The notes under the pieces: generated by a model
What the model was told of the DNA's origin: nothing
Seen by the model: the letters and a program-made list of their open reading frames with translations, nothing else
Database searches by the model: none
Translations under genes and position numbers: made by a program
Shown here: positions 1 to 7,157 of the stretch, in pieces
Position numbering within the stretch: position 1 is the stretch's first letter
Layout: each line of letters opens with the position of its first letter
NCBI GenBank assembly: GCA_007124105.1
Contig: SLFT01000445.1
Location: 1-8,198, forward strand
Length of the DNA stretch: 8,198 bases
Origin: Candidatus Hydrogenedentota bacterium
GTDB lineage: Bacteria; Hydrogenedentota; Hydrogenedentia; Hydrogenedentales; CAITNO01
Direction: 5' to 3'

Positions 1-452
1 AGCGCCTGGGCGATGTACGTTCGAAGGCGGTGACGATGGGTAAGATTGCCGACATCCTCCAGCAGCGCGGCGAAACCGATGAGGCCCTACGTATTTTTCT
101 GGAGGAATGCTTACCTATCAGAAAAAAATTAAATGATATTTCAGGCATTGCCCATATCCGGTATTCCTGCGCTCAGATTCGTCTTCAGCGCGGCGGTTTG
201 GATAAGGGCGAAGCCCAGACAATTTTCGAAGAACTGAAGGAGAGTTTCGCTTTGAGCAAGAAACTCCAACGCGCCGATTCTATTGCTATCGTGGGGGCGT
301 TGTACGGCCAGCTACTTGCTGCGGCGGGCCAGACCGAGTCTGCCTTGTCGGTGTTGTCCGATGCCGCCGACGCCTGTGAGAAACTGGGTTGGCCGGAACA
401 GGCTGCTCAGGCACGCGAAATACAGGAACACATCCGAAACATGGCCAAATAG
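1..452 (+). CDS. TPR-repeat protein, C-terminal part (5' end outside window)
   Basis: The reading frame is open from base 3 to the TAG at 450-452, giving 149 residues. The GTG at 30 and ATG at 36 lie inside a repeat, so the true start is upstream of the window. The sequence has tetratricopeptide character: a unit beginning LGDVRSKAVTMGKIADIL and continuing GETDEALRIF, then RIRLQRGG-type and QLLAAAGQTESALSVL segments. That is about three helix-turn-helix units of roughly 40 residues, with the small-residue and Ala/Leu spacing usual for TPRs. TPR superhelices are protein-interaction scaffolds. The LGD...A..MGKIAD variant is often found in long multi-repeat proteins whose N-terminus carries another domain (family knowledge; that part is not visible here). 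The protein ends in a charged, non-hydrophobic tail with no membrane segment. A hairpin plus T run lies 31 bases after the stop. The TPR assignment is firm; the cellular role is unknown. Confidence 0.85.
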   Translation, partial: RLGDVRSKAVTMGKIADILQQRGETDEALRIFLEECLPIRKKLNDISGIAHIRYSCAQIRLQRGGLDKGEAQTIFEELKESFALSKKLQRADSIAIVGALYGQLLAAAGQTESALSVLSDAADACEKLGWPEQAAQAREIQEHIRNMAK

Positions 453-482
453 TCATGGCAGGCAGATGATGTCCAGCGCGTG

Positions 483-503
483 GGCCACATCGGTGGCCGT
501 TTT
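483..503 (+). terminator. Possible rho-independent terminator after the TPR gene
   Basis: A perfect 6-bp stem, GGCCAC (483-488) and GTGGCC (493-498), encloses a 4-base loop (atcg) and is followed by GTTTTG. It begins 31 bases after the TPR stop codon. The position and tetraloop suit a terminator, but the T run is only four bases. The hairpin also falls in a stretch that may be remnant coding DNA. Confidence 0.35.
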
Positions 504-526
504 GTTCGCGTCAAGCGGCAGCGAAC

Positions 527-907
527 ATGCCTGTACGACACGGCGATGCTGGTGATAATCCGTGGGCGTTCTGCGAAATCGGTGTTACAACCTGTTGTCC
601 CGGCATGATCAACACGGGTATTGTCGGCAACATGCGTGTGCGAAACGCGCCCGGCAGGGAAAAGGATGTTGTGGCCGCGCTTGAGCGCGTCTATGCCCGC
701 AGGAACTATAGTCCTGAGCGCGTCGCAAAGGCCATTGTTTACGCCATCAAGCGAAACAAAAAGATAACGCGTGTGTCTCCTGAGGCACGGCTTATGTATT
801 ACATGGAACATTTCCGTCCGTTCCTGAGCCGCATCATAGCCCGCCGTGTTGCTCGGAGGCTTTTCGGGCCGTACTGCCTTATCCAGCAATATCGCGCCAA
901 TAATTGA
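527..907 (+). pseudogene. C-terminal remnant of a short-chain dehydrogenase/reductase (SDR)
   Basis: The open frame encodes 126 residues. From about residue 17, EIGVTTCCPGMINTGIV matches the segment after the SDR active-site helix (consensus GIgVt.vcPG.i.T). It continues with RNYSPERVAKAIVYAIKRNK and then SPEARLMYYMEHFRPFLSR, as in the C-termini of bacterial classical SDRs. The NAD(P)-binding TGxxxGxG motif, the NNAG motif and the YxxxK catalytic pair are all absent, although a full family member is about 250-300 residues. The frame is open only back to base 470, where it reads non-SDR sequence. Upstream, the frame from 454 reads VAVLFASSGSEHACTT, which weakly resembles the pre-active-site strand. 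The spacing between such remains and EIGVTT is 20 or more bases too short. I infer 5' truncation with frameshift and deletion. A translated C-terminal fragment from ATG 527 cannot be excluded, but no good ribosome binding site is seen. Confidence 0.7.
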
Positions 908-1005
908 CGCGTGAACGTAAAATCAAGTAGACTTGGAAACTGTGACGTACGATTATGATCCGTGGACGTCAAAGCCTATTTTACACAGTAGTGGAGCGCT
1001 TGTCT

Positions 1006-2037
1006 ATGTTGCAGAAAATTGGGATACCGATCATGAGTTTTTTAACGCTATTGACTATGTCGCATCTTTGTGTCGCGGTGGAAGCAACGCCTCCGGGCGT
1101 TATTTTGGATACGGACTTTCGTTCCGACGTGGACGACGCCGGCGCGCTGGCGCTGCTCAATGCGCTGGCTGATAACGGGGAATGCGAATTGCTGGGCGTG
1201 GTGGCCAGTCAAACGGGCCCTTATGTGGTGGGCGCGATCAACGCCGTGAATACGTGGTATGGCAGGGGAGCGGTTCCTGTCGGATTGAGTCCTGTTGACG
1301 ACCAGCGGTTTCCCGACCATTACGCTCCTGAAATCGGCGATCCCGAGAATTTTGCAAGTACGCAATCCAACGCAACTGCGCCCGACAGCACAACGCTATA
1401 CCGACGCCTGCTTCATGAGGCGCCCGACAAGAGCGTGGTGATTGTGGTGATCGGTTCACAAACTTGTGTTCATTTACTGTTGCAATCAGAAGCGGATTCT
1501 GAGCAGGATGGTTCCATTAACCGAACAGGCCGCGACCTGATAGCGGCGAAAGTGCGTGAGTTGGTACTGATGGGCGGCAATTTCTCCGACCCGGCGCATC
1601 CCGAGCACAATATCAATCTCGATCGCGAGGCGGCCCAAACCGTTGCCGACCAATGGCCGACGCCGATTATGTATTCCGGTTTCGAGATAGGGCGCACGGT
1701 GATGACGGGCGGCGCCATGACGAATCCCGACGAGAATCCCGTTGCCCGCGCATACGAGTTGTTTCCGGCGGGCGGCGTGGGTACGATTGCCGCCTCGTCA
1801 AGTTACGATCAGACAGCCGTTTATTACGCAGTGCGCGGCTTCAAGGCGGAAGAACTGGTTTTATGGGAATCGAGCGCGCCGGGCCGCGCGTCTTTTCCAG
1901 ACGGCGTAACCCGATTTGAGCGCGAAGAATCAGGGACACATCGCTATCTGATTGCCCGCGCATCGGATGAGGAAACGGCGACGGTAATCGAAGCGCTGAT
2001 GATACAACCGCCCCGCGACCGAGCAGCAGCAGAGTAG
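1006..2037 (+). CDS. Secreted nucleoside hydrolase (inosine-uridine nucleoside hydrolase fold)
   Basis: This family cleaves the N-glycosidic bond of ribonucleosides with a Ca2+-bound water. With the start at ATG 1006 the protein has 343 residues. I chose this start because GGAG lies at 993-996 with a 9-base spacer, and because it leaves a signal peptide (hydrophobic PIMSFLTLLTMSHLCVA, cleavage near residues 24-27). ATG 955 adds 17 residues with no ribosome site; ATG 1033 is also possible. The mature protein opens with VILDTDFRSDVDD. Asp37, Asp43 and Asp44 match the Ca-binding aspartates D10, D14 and D15 of the Crithidia enzyme. LMGGNF lies at 188-193. PEHNINLDREAA at 199-210 carries the E-x-N substrate motif (Glu200, Asn202). 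YDQTAV at 267-272 holds the late Ca-ligand Asp268. The usual active-site His before that Asp is Tyr267, so base specificity may differ from the classical enzymes. Substrate is unproven. The next gene starts 84 bases downstream on the same strand. Confidence 0.85.
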   Translation: MLQKIGIPIMSFLTLLTMSHLCVAVEATPPGVILDTDFRSDVDDAGALALLNALADNGECELLGVVASQTGPYVVGAINAVNTWYGRGAVPVGLSPVDDQRFPDHYAPEIGDPENFASTQSNATAPDSTTLYRRLLHEAPDKSVVIVVIGSQTCVHLLLQSEADSEQDGSINRTGRDLIAAKVRELVLMGGNFSDPAHPEHNINLDREAAQTVADQWPTPIMYSGFEIGRTVMTGGAMTNPDENPVARAYELFPAGGVGTIAASSSYDQTAVYYAVRGFKAEELVLWESSAPGRASFPDGVTRFEREESGTHRYLIARASDEETATVIEALMIQPPRDRAAAE

Positions 2038-2121
2038 GCGCGCGATGCGGCCGCCGCCGCAAAAAAATGGGGTGGGGACATTATTCGTGATAGAATAGCG
2101 TTACCAGGTTCAATAATAACA
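2038..2121 (+). other. 84-base gap with NotI palindrome, A7 run and G-rich motif
   Basis: The gap contains GCGGCCGC at 2047-2054, an A7 run at 2061-2067 and ATGGGGTGGGGACATTATTC from 2067 to 2086. The TAG at 2035-2037 is in the same frame as the next gene, and no stop codon intervenes. The G-rich tract followed by GGGGACATTATT resembles repeats often seen beside REP-associated tyrosine transposases. Only one copy is present and no transposase is encoded here, so this is a resemblance only. No strong Shine-Dalgarno is visible before ATG 2122; the closest is CAGG at 2105-2108 with a 13-base spacer. Confidence 0.4.
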
Positions 2122-5100
2122 ATGTATGCATGTCCTTGTCCCATAATCACCGCGACCGTTACTTGCCGTGACGCGACCGCATCCACCACGCCCAGTTTCG
2201 GACAATTTCCGTGGGGGCTCATTCTCGTAATGGGGTTGTTTCTGGGGAGCGCTGCCGACGCCCGAGGCGAATTCACACATGAGGTGGAAACAATTGTGGG
2301 CGGCCAGGAGGTCGTATGGGCAAAACCGCTTGACGCCGGACCGATTCGCGTGTTGTTCATTGCGCCTCGGTTTACGCTGGGCGATGTAGCGCATCTTGCG
2401 GCGCGACTGGACATGGAATATGAAACCGTTGCATTATGGGATACGCACAATATCGGCTACGATCCCATGGCGTTTACGTCGCTGCCGATGGGGGGAAGCC
2501 GCGAGGATACGCTCAAGCGCATTCGCAACAAATTGAAACAGCGGCTTGACGTTATTGTGCTGGCAAATTTCGATACCGACATTCTGCCGGAGAAGCTGTT
2601 CTCGGACATACTGGATAAAGTGGCCGACGGCGTCGGGCTTGTAATCGTTCATCCGCAGAATAACGTTGACTCGCCGCTTCATCTTGTGCTGGATGCGCTG
2701 ACGCCCGCAGAAAATGGTTTCCCGATTGGACACGGCGTGGGGGCGTGCGCATTTCCCGGCGGCTTGCCTCATGATGCGTTTGTACAACAGTTGATACACG
2801 GCGATGGCCGCGTTGTTGCGCTTGCATACATGGGCGACTCACCGCGCAACCATGGGCTGATTCAAACGCCATCCGATCCCCTGGATGTAATGCCTTTTTA
2901 TGAAAACAACGCCTACTCACTGGTTTCACGAGCCCTTTGTATTGCCGCAAGACGGTTGGACGGCGTCAGAATCTCTTCGGTGCAGGACGCGGCCCCACGG
3001 GGACCGGCGGAGGATGAAATACCGCCGGACTTCGAACCGGAATTTGTGCAGGCCATGCGCGATTCGGTTGTCGGGCAGCATTCGCGGCCCTTTCGATTGA
3101 CGTTAAGCAAGCCTGCCGATCGTCGGTACAGCGTCAGCGCCCAACTGCGGCGCGTGGACAGCGATGTGCTGATCTCATGGCATGATCCCGCCCACATCCC
3201 ACGCGGCGCCGACGCCTATCAGTTTGAGATTCCCGTAGGGCCGGGCGCCTATACAGTGGATGTCTGGCTTCATGGCCGTTCAGGTATTGTGGACTGGTAT
3301 TCCAAGGACGTTATTTTACCCGGCTGGCCCGAATTCCGGGACCTGGAACTGGAAAAGACCTGGCTGTACCCCAACGATTCTCTCGAACTTTCCCTGGAGG
3401 TGCGGCCTGTGGTCAGTCATACACGCAGCGGAACTCTCTATGCGCGCGCAATGGACGGCTACGGGCGGATGGTGAGCGAGGCTGCCTCCGAGTTCTCACA
3501 CGATGGGGGGCGGATGCGGCTCCGACTGCATTTCGCGGACTTGATCTCCGCCTTGATAAAACTCGAAGTATTTTCCCTGGAAGGAAGCAGGCGTTCCTTT
3601 TCCGAATGGGAACTGCACAGCGCTTACCGCGAGGTGCGGTATCTGAGCGTACGGCAGCGCCAGGCGCCGCATAGTCTGGAAATCGTTGTTTCCACCGATA
3701 CGCCCCCTTATGAGTATGGCATGTTACATTATTTTCGTTCCCTATCACAGCACGGCATTCACTGGCTGCACGCGCCCGCGGGCGAAGCAACCATTGTGCG
3801 CGCGGCGCAACAGCATCTGCGTTTGCTGCCGCAGGTGGATGCTGCCGCAAGGGGCGAAGTGGATGCCGAAATGCGGCGTGTGCCATGTTTGAACGACCCT
3901 GGGTTTCGCGCCGAAAATCAACAGTTGTTGCAAGAAACTACACTGCGTCATTGGGCGGGCGGTTTTGGGCGGTATTCACTGGGAAACGGCAGCGCCATGA
4001 GCGCGACATCGCCGTGGGTGTGCCAATGCCGCCATTGCATCATCAAATTCCAGGAAACCCTTGAGAATAGCTATGGCGATTTGACAACATTGAACGCGGC
4101 ATGGGAGACATCATTTCCTGATTGGGACTTTGTTGTATTGCCTGCAGCGTTTGGACCCGGCGAGAGCGACATTGTCGCGCCCTGGCTTGATTTCAGACGG
4201 TACACGGATCACTCTTTCGCGGCTTATCATCGGTGGGCGCGTCAGGTGGCGCAACACGCCGACAGCAACGCATTCGTGGGGGCGCGCTTTGGTTCAGACA
4301 CGCAGCCGACGCGAGGCTATCATTGGCCCACCCTTTTTGCCTCGTTGGATTTTGTTGCAGCGCCCTATTCTCCGCTTATGGCGGCGAAAGTACGCAGTTA
4401 CAGCGCCCATGATTCGTTTTCAGGCGTAACAATAGAAAACGCCTATTCCCTGGGAACACCGGAGATGCATCGGTGGTTTCCCTGGCGTCTGGCACTGGAC
4501 GGCCTTCAAACTGTATGGTTGGATACGCCCTTTGGCGACAGCCGCAACCCGGCGCCAGACGCGTGGTTGAGTCCCGACGGCGCTGCCACACCCGCATTGC
4601 GCGCGCTTACAGAAGCCACGGCGCGGCTTGGCGATACTGTGGGCCCGTTGCTGTATGCCGCCGCGCCCACGCCGCCCTCTGTCGCTGTTTATGACAGCCA
4701 CGCCTCGCGCCATCTGGCGGATGTGGACGCGCTGTATACGGCATCCCTGGCCGAGGCGCAACAGACCGCCGTGGATATCTTGCAGCTGGCGGGCTATCCC
4801 TTCGTTTTCATAGATAAGGCGCGTCTGCTCGAACCCGCCTCCACCTCGTATCAGGTGATTGTGCTTGCCGGGGCACGCGCACTGGATGAAGAAGAAGGCG
4901 CCGCGCTCAGGCGTTTTGTTGCCGGAGGCGGCGCGCTTATCGCCGATGTTGTCCCGGGCGATTGCGATGAACATGGTGTGTTGCGGCGCGATTATGTCCT
5001 GGGCGATTTATTTGGTGTTCACATTGACGGGCCGCCACGCCCGGTTCCAGGTTTACTGACGATAAAGGCAACGAACACTGACGGCAAATCAGAAGCGGGC

Positions 5101-5859
5101 GCCGCGCTGGTAAATGCCTCAGTTACGCTGGAAGGGGGCATCGCCCTGGCCGCCGTGGATGAAACGTCGGCGTGGATTGTCAGCCGACAGGGCGAGGGGC
5201 ATACCTTTTTGCTGAATCATCCCTTTCGCGCTATCGAACGCGACCAGGGAAGACGGCTTGTTCCCCGCGAGTTTCACGCTATCACCACATTCATGGATGA
5301 TCTTCCGGACATGGCGCCGCACGATAAAGACGCAGACTTTTTAGGAACTGTTCGACGTTATGATTTTGGCAAGACGCGTATTTACGCTGTGTTGCCGGAT
5401 TATGATGCGCCTTGGCAAAGTATCCGTTTGCCCTTAAAACGTGACGCTATTGTCTATAATGCCCTCACTGGCGACCGCGTCAGGCGTCCCCACCGTGCTC
5501 GTTTCAGATTGGCGGGCGGCGAGCCGCTCATTGTGACCGTACTGCCGGAAGCGATCACGGACCTTTACGTCGAGACGCCCGAACACATACATCAGGGCCA
5601 ACGGCTTCCCATCCATATTGTGGTACAGACTAGCGCCGGTCGCGCGGACGACCATTTATGCCTTGTGGACTTGATACCCCCGAGGGACGCGCCGATCCCC
5701 TGGTACCGGCAACTTGTAAACATTCAAGGAGGCGTGGGCGCAACGTTTATACCACTGGCGCTGAACGATACGCTGGGCAACTACACGCTGCGCGTACGCG
5801 ACGCTTTGACAGGCATGGAAACAGTAACGCCCATTGCGCTTTCTTCGCCCGTCAATTGA
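2122..5859 (+). CDS. Large secreted GH42-like (beta-galactosidase-type) multidomain protein
   Basis: The protein has 1245 residues, well above the roughly 650-700 usual for GH42. Residues 1-48 form a long export signal whose hydrophobic core is WGLILVMGLFLGSAADA; ATG 2122 is the first usable start after the preceding stop. Residues 74-280 form a Rossmann/ThuA-like glutamine-amidotransferase-type module. Residues 320-510 are predicted beta-sandwich. About 515-845 is a GH42-like TIM barrel containing CQCRHC (Cys634, 636, 639) and Cys589, matching the zinc site of Thermus A4 beta-galactosidase (C106, C150, C152, C155) in spacing. It continues with YGDLTTLNAAWETSFPDWD at 651-669. Glu772 in VTIENAYSLG is the likely nucleophile. 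The segment YSLGNGSAMS (618-627), where family members have an acid/base Glu, has none; residues 606-644 contain no Asp or Glu at all. Residues 853-970 match the GH42 trimerisation domain, and 1075-1245 are beta-rich, Ig-like. GH42 fold: firm. Activity and substrate: uncertain. Confidence 0.8.
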   Translation: MYACPCPIITATVTCRDATASTTPSFGQFPWGLILVMGLFLGSAADARGEFTHEVETIVGGQEVVWAKPLDAGPIRVLFIAPRFTLGDVAHLAARLDMEYETVALWDTHNIGYDPMAFTSLPMGGSREDTLKRIRNKLKQRLDVIVLANFDTDILPEKLFSDILDKVADGVGLVIVHPQNNVDSPLHLVLDALTPAENGFPIGHGVGACAFPGGLPHDAFVQQLIHGDGRVVALAYMGDSPRNHGLIQTPSDPLDVMPFYENNAYSLVSRALCIAARRLDGVRISSVQDAAPRGPAEDEIPPDFEPEFVQAMRDSVVGQHSRPFRLTLSKPADRRYSVSAQLRRVDSDVLISWHDPAHIPRGADAYQFEIPVGPGAYTVDVWLHGRSGIVDWYSKDVILPGWPEFRDLELEKTWLYPNDSLELSLEVRPVVSHTRSGTLYARAMDGYGRMVSEAASEFSHDGGRMRLRLHFADLISALIKLEVFSLEGSRRSFSEWELHSAYREVRYLSVRQRQAPHSLEIVVSTDTPPYEYGMLHYFRSLSQHGIHWLHAPAGEATIVRAAQQHLRLLPQVDAAARGEVDAEMRRVPCLNDPGFRAENQQLLQETTLRHWAGGFGRYSLGNGSAMSATSPWVCQCRHCIIKFQETLENSYGDLTTLNAAWETSFPDWDFVVLPAAFGPGESDIVAPWLDFRRYTDHSFAAYHRWARQVAQHADSNAFVGARFGSDTQPTRGYHWPTLFASLDFVAAPYSPLMAAKVRSYSAHDSFSGVTIENAYSLGTPEMHRWFPWRLALDGLQTVWLDTPFGDSRNPAPDAWLSPDGAATPALRALTEATARLGDTVGPLLYAAAPTPPSVAVYDSHASRHLADVDALYTASLAEAQQTAVDILQLAGYPFVFIDKARLLEPASTSYQVIVLAGARALDEEEGAALRRFVAGGGALIADVVPGDCDEHGVLRRDYVLGDLFGVHIDGPPRPVPGLLTIKATNTDGKSEAGAALVNASVTLEGGIALAAVDETSAWIVSRQGEGHTFLLNHPFRAIERDQGRRLVPREFHAITTFMDDLPDMAPHDKDADFLGTVRRYDFGKTRIYAVLPDYDAPWQSIRLPLKRDAIVYNALTGDRVRRPHRARFRLAGGEPLIVTVLPEAITDLYVETPEHIHQGQRLPIHIVVQTSAGRADDHLCLVDLIPPRDAPIPWYRQLVNIQGGVGATFIPLALNDTLGNYTLRVRDALTGMETVTPIALSSPVN

Positions 5860-5866
5860 CAAGAGC

Positions 5867-5889
5867 AGCCGCAAACTCTCAGCGGCTTT
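5867..5889 (+). terminator. Weak hairpin just after the GH42-like gene
   Basis: AGCCGC (5867-5872) pairs with GCGGCT (5882-5887) around a 9-base loop, followed by TTG. It starts 8 bases after the stop codon. The stem is short and the T run poor, so it is at best a weak terminator or an RNA 3'-end stabiliser. Confidence 0.22.
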
Positions 5890-5927
5890 GTGTCGCGCCG
5901 ATGCCGCGAACATACTACAGGAATATC

Positions 5928-5980
5928 AACGCCGCTTGTTACGGGCTGCTATCGCAGGCAGTGCTGAGAACGGCGTTTTT
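5928..5980 (+). terminator. Branched terminator-like hairpin at the convergent junction
   Basis: AACGCCG (5928-5934) pairs perfectly with CGGCGTT (5971-5977), and the T run extends to five bases (5976-5980). The 36-base interior contains a second small hairpin, CTGC-tatc-GCAG (5946-5957). The orientation suits transcripts from the GH42-like gene. The right arm abuts the TAA (5979-5981 on the other strand) of the converging propeller gene. The long interior makes this a non-standard terminator. Confidence 0.35.
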
Positions 5981-7157
5981 ATAATGATCGCCAGATTGCG
6001 CGAATGCGATCATATCGAAAATCATAGACGGGACCGCCGCCGCGCTGGGTGGCGTAAAAGAGATAAAGACGGCGTTCCCCCGCAATTGTCGTGACCAGTG
6101 CCTGGGGCACATGGCAGGCGGCCGTGTCCTGGTCCGGTGGGATATAACCGACGATACGCCAGTGCAATCCATCATCGGAAACCGCTTCACACAATGCGCG
6201 AGAACTCCAAAGGCGACTGCTGTCGCTGCGCGTGTCCGTGGGAGGATACCCCACAGGATCAGCAAAAGCATGGTACTTTCCGTCAATAATAACAATGTCC
6301 GGGTTTGGCCAATTCTTAATCAGCGGCGCCTTTTTTAGATCGTGTTTTATCTGGAAGCCGTCCGCGTCGCCAAAGGCGCCCGTATTTTCCGCATAACCCA
6401 TGCATACGCCGCCAGGATGGTTCCAATAGTCAAACCAGAGTTTCCACTTCCCTTCATGCCGCATTAGTGAAGGGCGATGGAAGTCGCAGATGTGCTCGTC
6501 TGTTGTTTCAGCATATTTTGCGACATCACTTTCTATCAGCAGCGGCTGCTCCGTCTTTTGCCAGTGTATTCCATTGTCCGAAACCGCGCCCATAATGCAG
6601 AGCAGCTGACCATCAAGATGGTCGTGGCTTTTCTTATAATAAGGTTTGCTGGTAGCGCTGTACGCCATGTAATAGCGTCCGTCGTGATAAACCACGGAGG
6701 GGTCGCCATTGTGCCATGCGTCATAATATCGGTCGCTTGCGGCCAGGACGGGCGCCCATGCGGCTGGTTCCATTTCGGTGTCCCATTGGTCATTGCCACA
6801 CCAAACCTCCCAGTGCGCGAGGTCGCTCGAACGCGCATGGTAGATGGCGTCACAGCCGGGAATATCCGGGTTGCCGTCTGCCGTTGCCCAACCAAAAAAC
6901 CACATACGGTAAGGATACGCGTCATCCTGAATTTCGATGACACAGGGTTGGTACATATTGTGGAAGTTCCAGAGCAGACTTTCAGCGCTCCGCCGCCAGT
7001 CGCGCTGCTCCTGGACGGGACGTTCGTAGATCAGCGCTTCGTCCGGGCCCGCATCAATTGTTGCTTGGGCATTGGCGGTAAGTAGGTACAGGCAAGAATA
7101 AAAAAAGGTCGCCATGTGTTTCATTATTACGCTTATTCTGACGCTGCGGTTATTCAT
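5979..7157 (-). CDS. Secreted five-bladed beta-propeller glycosidase-like protein (GH43/GH32 type)
   Basis: With the start at the ATG whose first base is 7157, the protein has 392 residues. CCTCCT at 7168-7173 is AGGAGG on the coding strand, 10 bases before this ATG and 4 before an alternative ATG at 7163; longer starts up to 7187 ignore that site. An N-terminal signal includes MATFFYSCLYLLTANAQA with cleavage near residue 32. Five similar strand units follow: QPCVIEI...YRMWFFGW (70-90), GDPSVVYHDGRYYMAYSA (151-168), RPSLMRHEGKWKLWFDYW (228-245), NPDIVIIDGKYHAFADP (285-301) and VPQALV...LYLFYAT (350-370). Three S-D-G-x-H-W type turns lie between them (SSDLAHW, SDNGIHW, SDDGLHW). This pattern is typical of five-bladed propellers of the GH43/GH32/GH130 superfamily, which hydrolyse or phosphorolyse glycans. 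I could not assign a full catalytic Asp/Asp/Glu set; Asp152 of the DP motif is one candidate. It converges on the GH42-like gene and probably acts on related extracellular saccharides. Confidence 0.75.
   Translation of the reverse strand: MNNRSVRISVIMKHMATFFYSCLYLLTANAQATIDAGPDEALIYERPVQEQRDWRRSAESLLWNFHNMYQPCVIEIQDDAYPYRMWFFGWATADGNPDIPGCDAIYHARSSDLAHWEVWCGNDQWDTEMEPAAWAPVLAASDRYYDAWHNGDPSVVYHDGRYYMAYSATSKPYYKKSHDHLDGQLLCIMGAVSDNGIHWQKTEQPLLIESDVAKYAETTDEHICDFHRPSLMRHEGKWKLWFDYWNHPGGVCMGYAENTGAFGDADGFQIKHDLKKAPLIKNWPNPDIVIIDGKYHAFADPVGYPPTDTRSDSSRLWSSRALCEAVSDDGLHWRIVGYIPPDQDTAACHVPQALVTTIAGERRLYLFYATQRGGGPVYDFRYDRIRAIWRSL

Noticed and set aside
407..889. 160-codon minus-strand open frame spanning the TPR end and the SDR remnant
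   Set aside because: It is antisense to recognisable TPR and SDR sequence and has no family-like pattern.
904..923. TTGACG followed by TAAAAT as a promoter for the nucleoside hydrolase
   Set aside because: The boxes are only 8 bases apart, so they do not form a sigma-70-type pair.
2047..2067. GC-rich repeat plus A7 as a minus-strand terminator
   Set aside because: The T run on that strand precedes the GC-rich part instead of following it, and no minus-strand gene ends there.
1944..2450. 168-codon minus-strand open frame across the hydrolase/GH42-like junction
   Set aside because: It lies antisense to the hydrolase C-terminus and the GH42-like N-terminus; the composition looks like a GC-rich shadow with no recognisable motif.
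4420..4974. 184-codon minus-strand open frame inside the GH42-like gene
   Set aside because: It is fully antisense to the conserved barrel and trimerisation-domain coding sequence.
6477..7085. 202-codon plus-strand open frame
   Set aside because: It is fully antisense to the propeller gene, whose five strand repeats and ribosome site make the minus strand the coding one.
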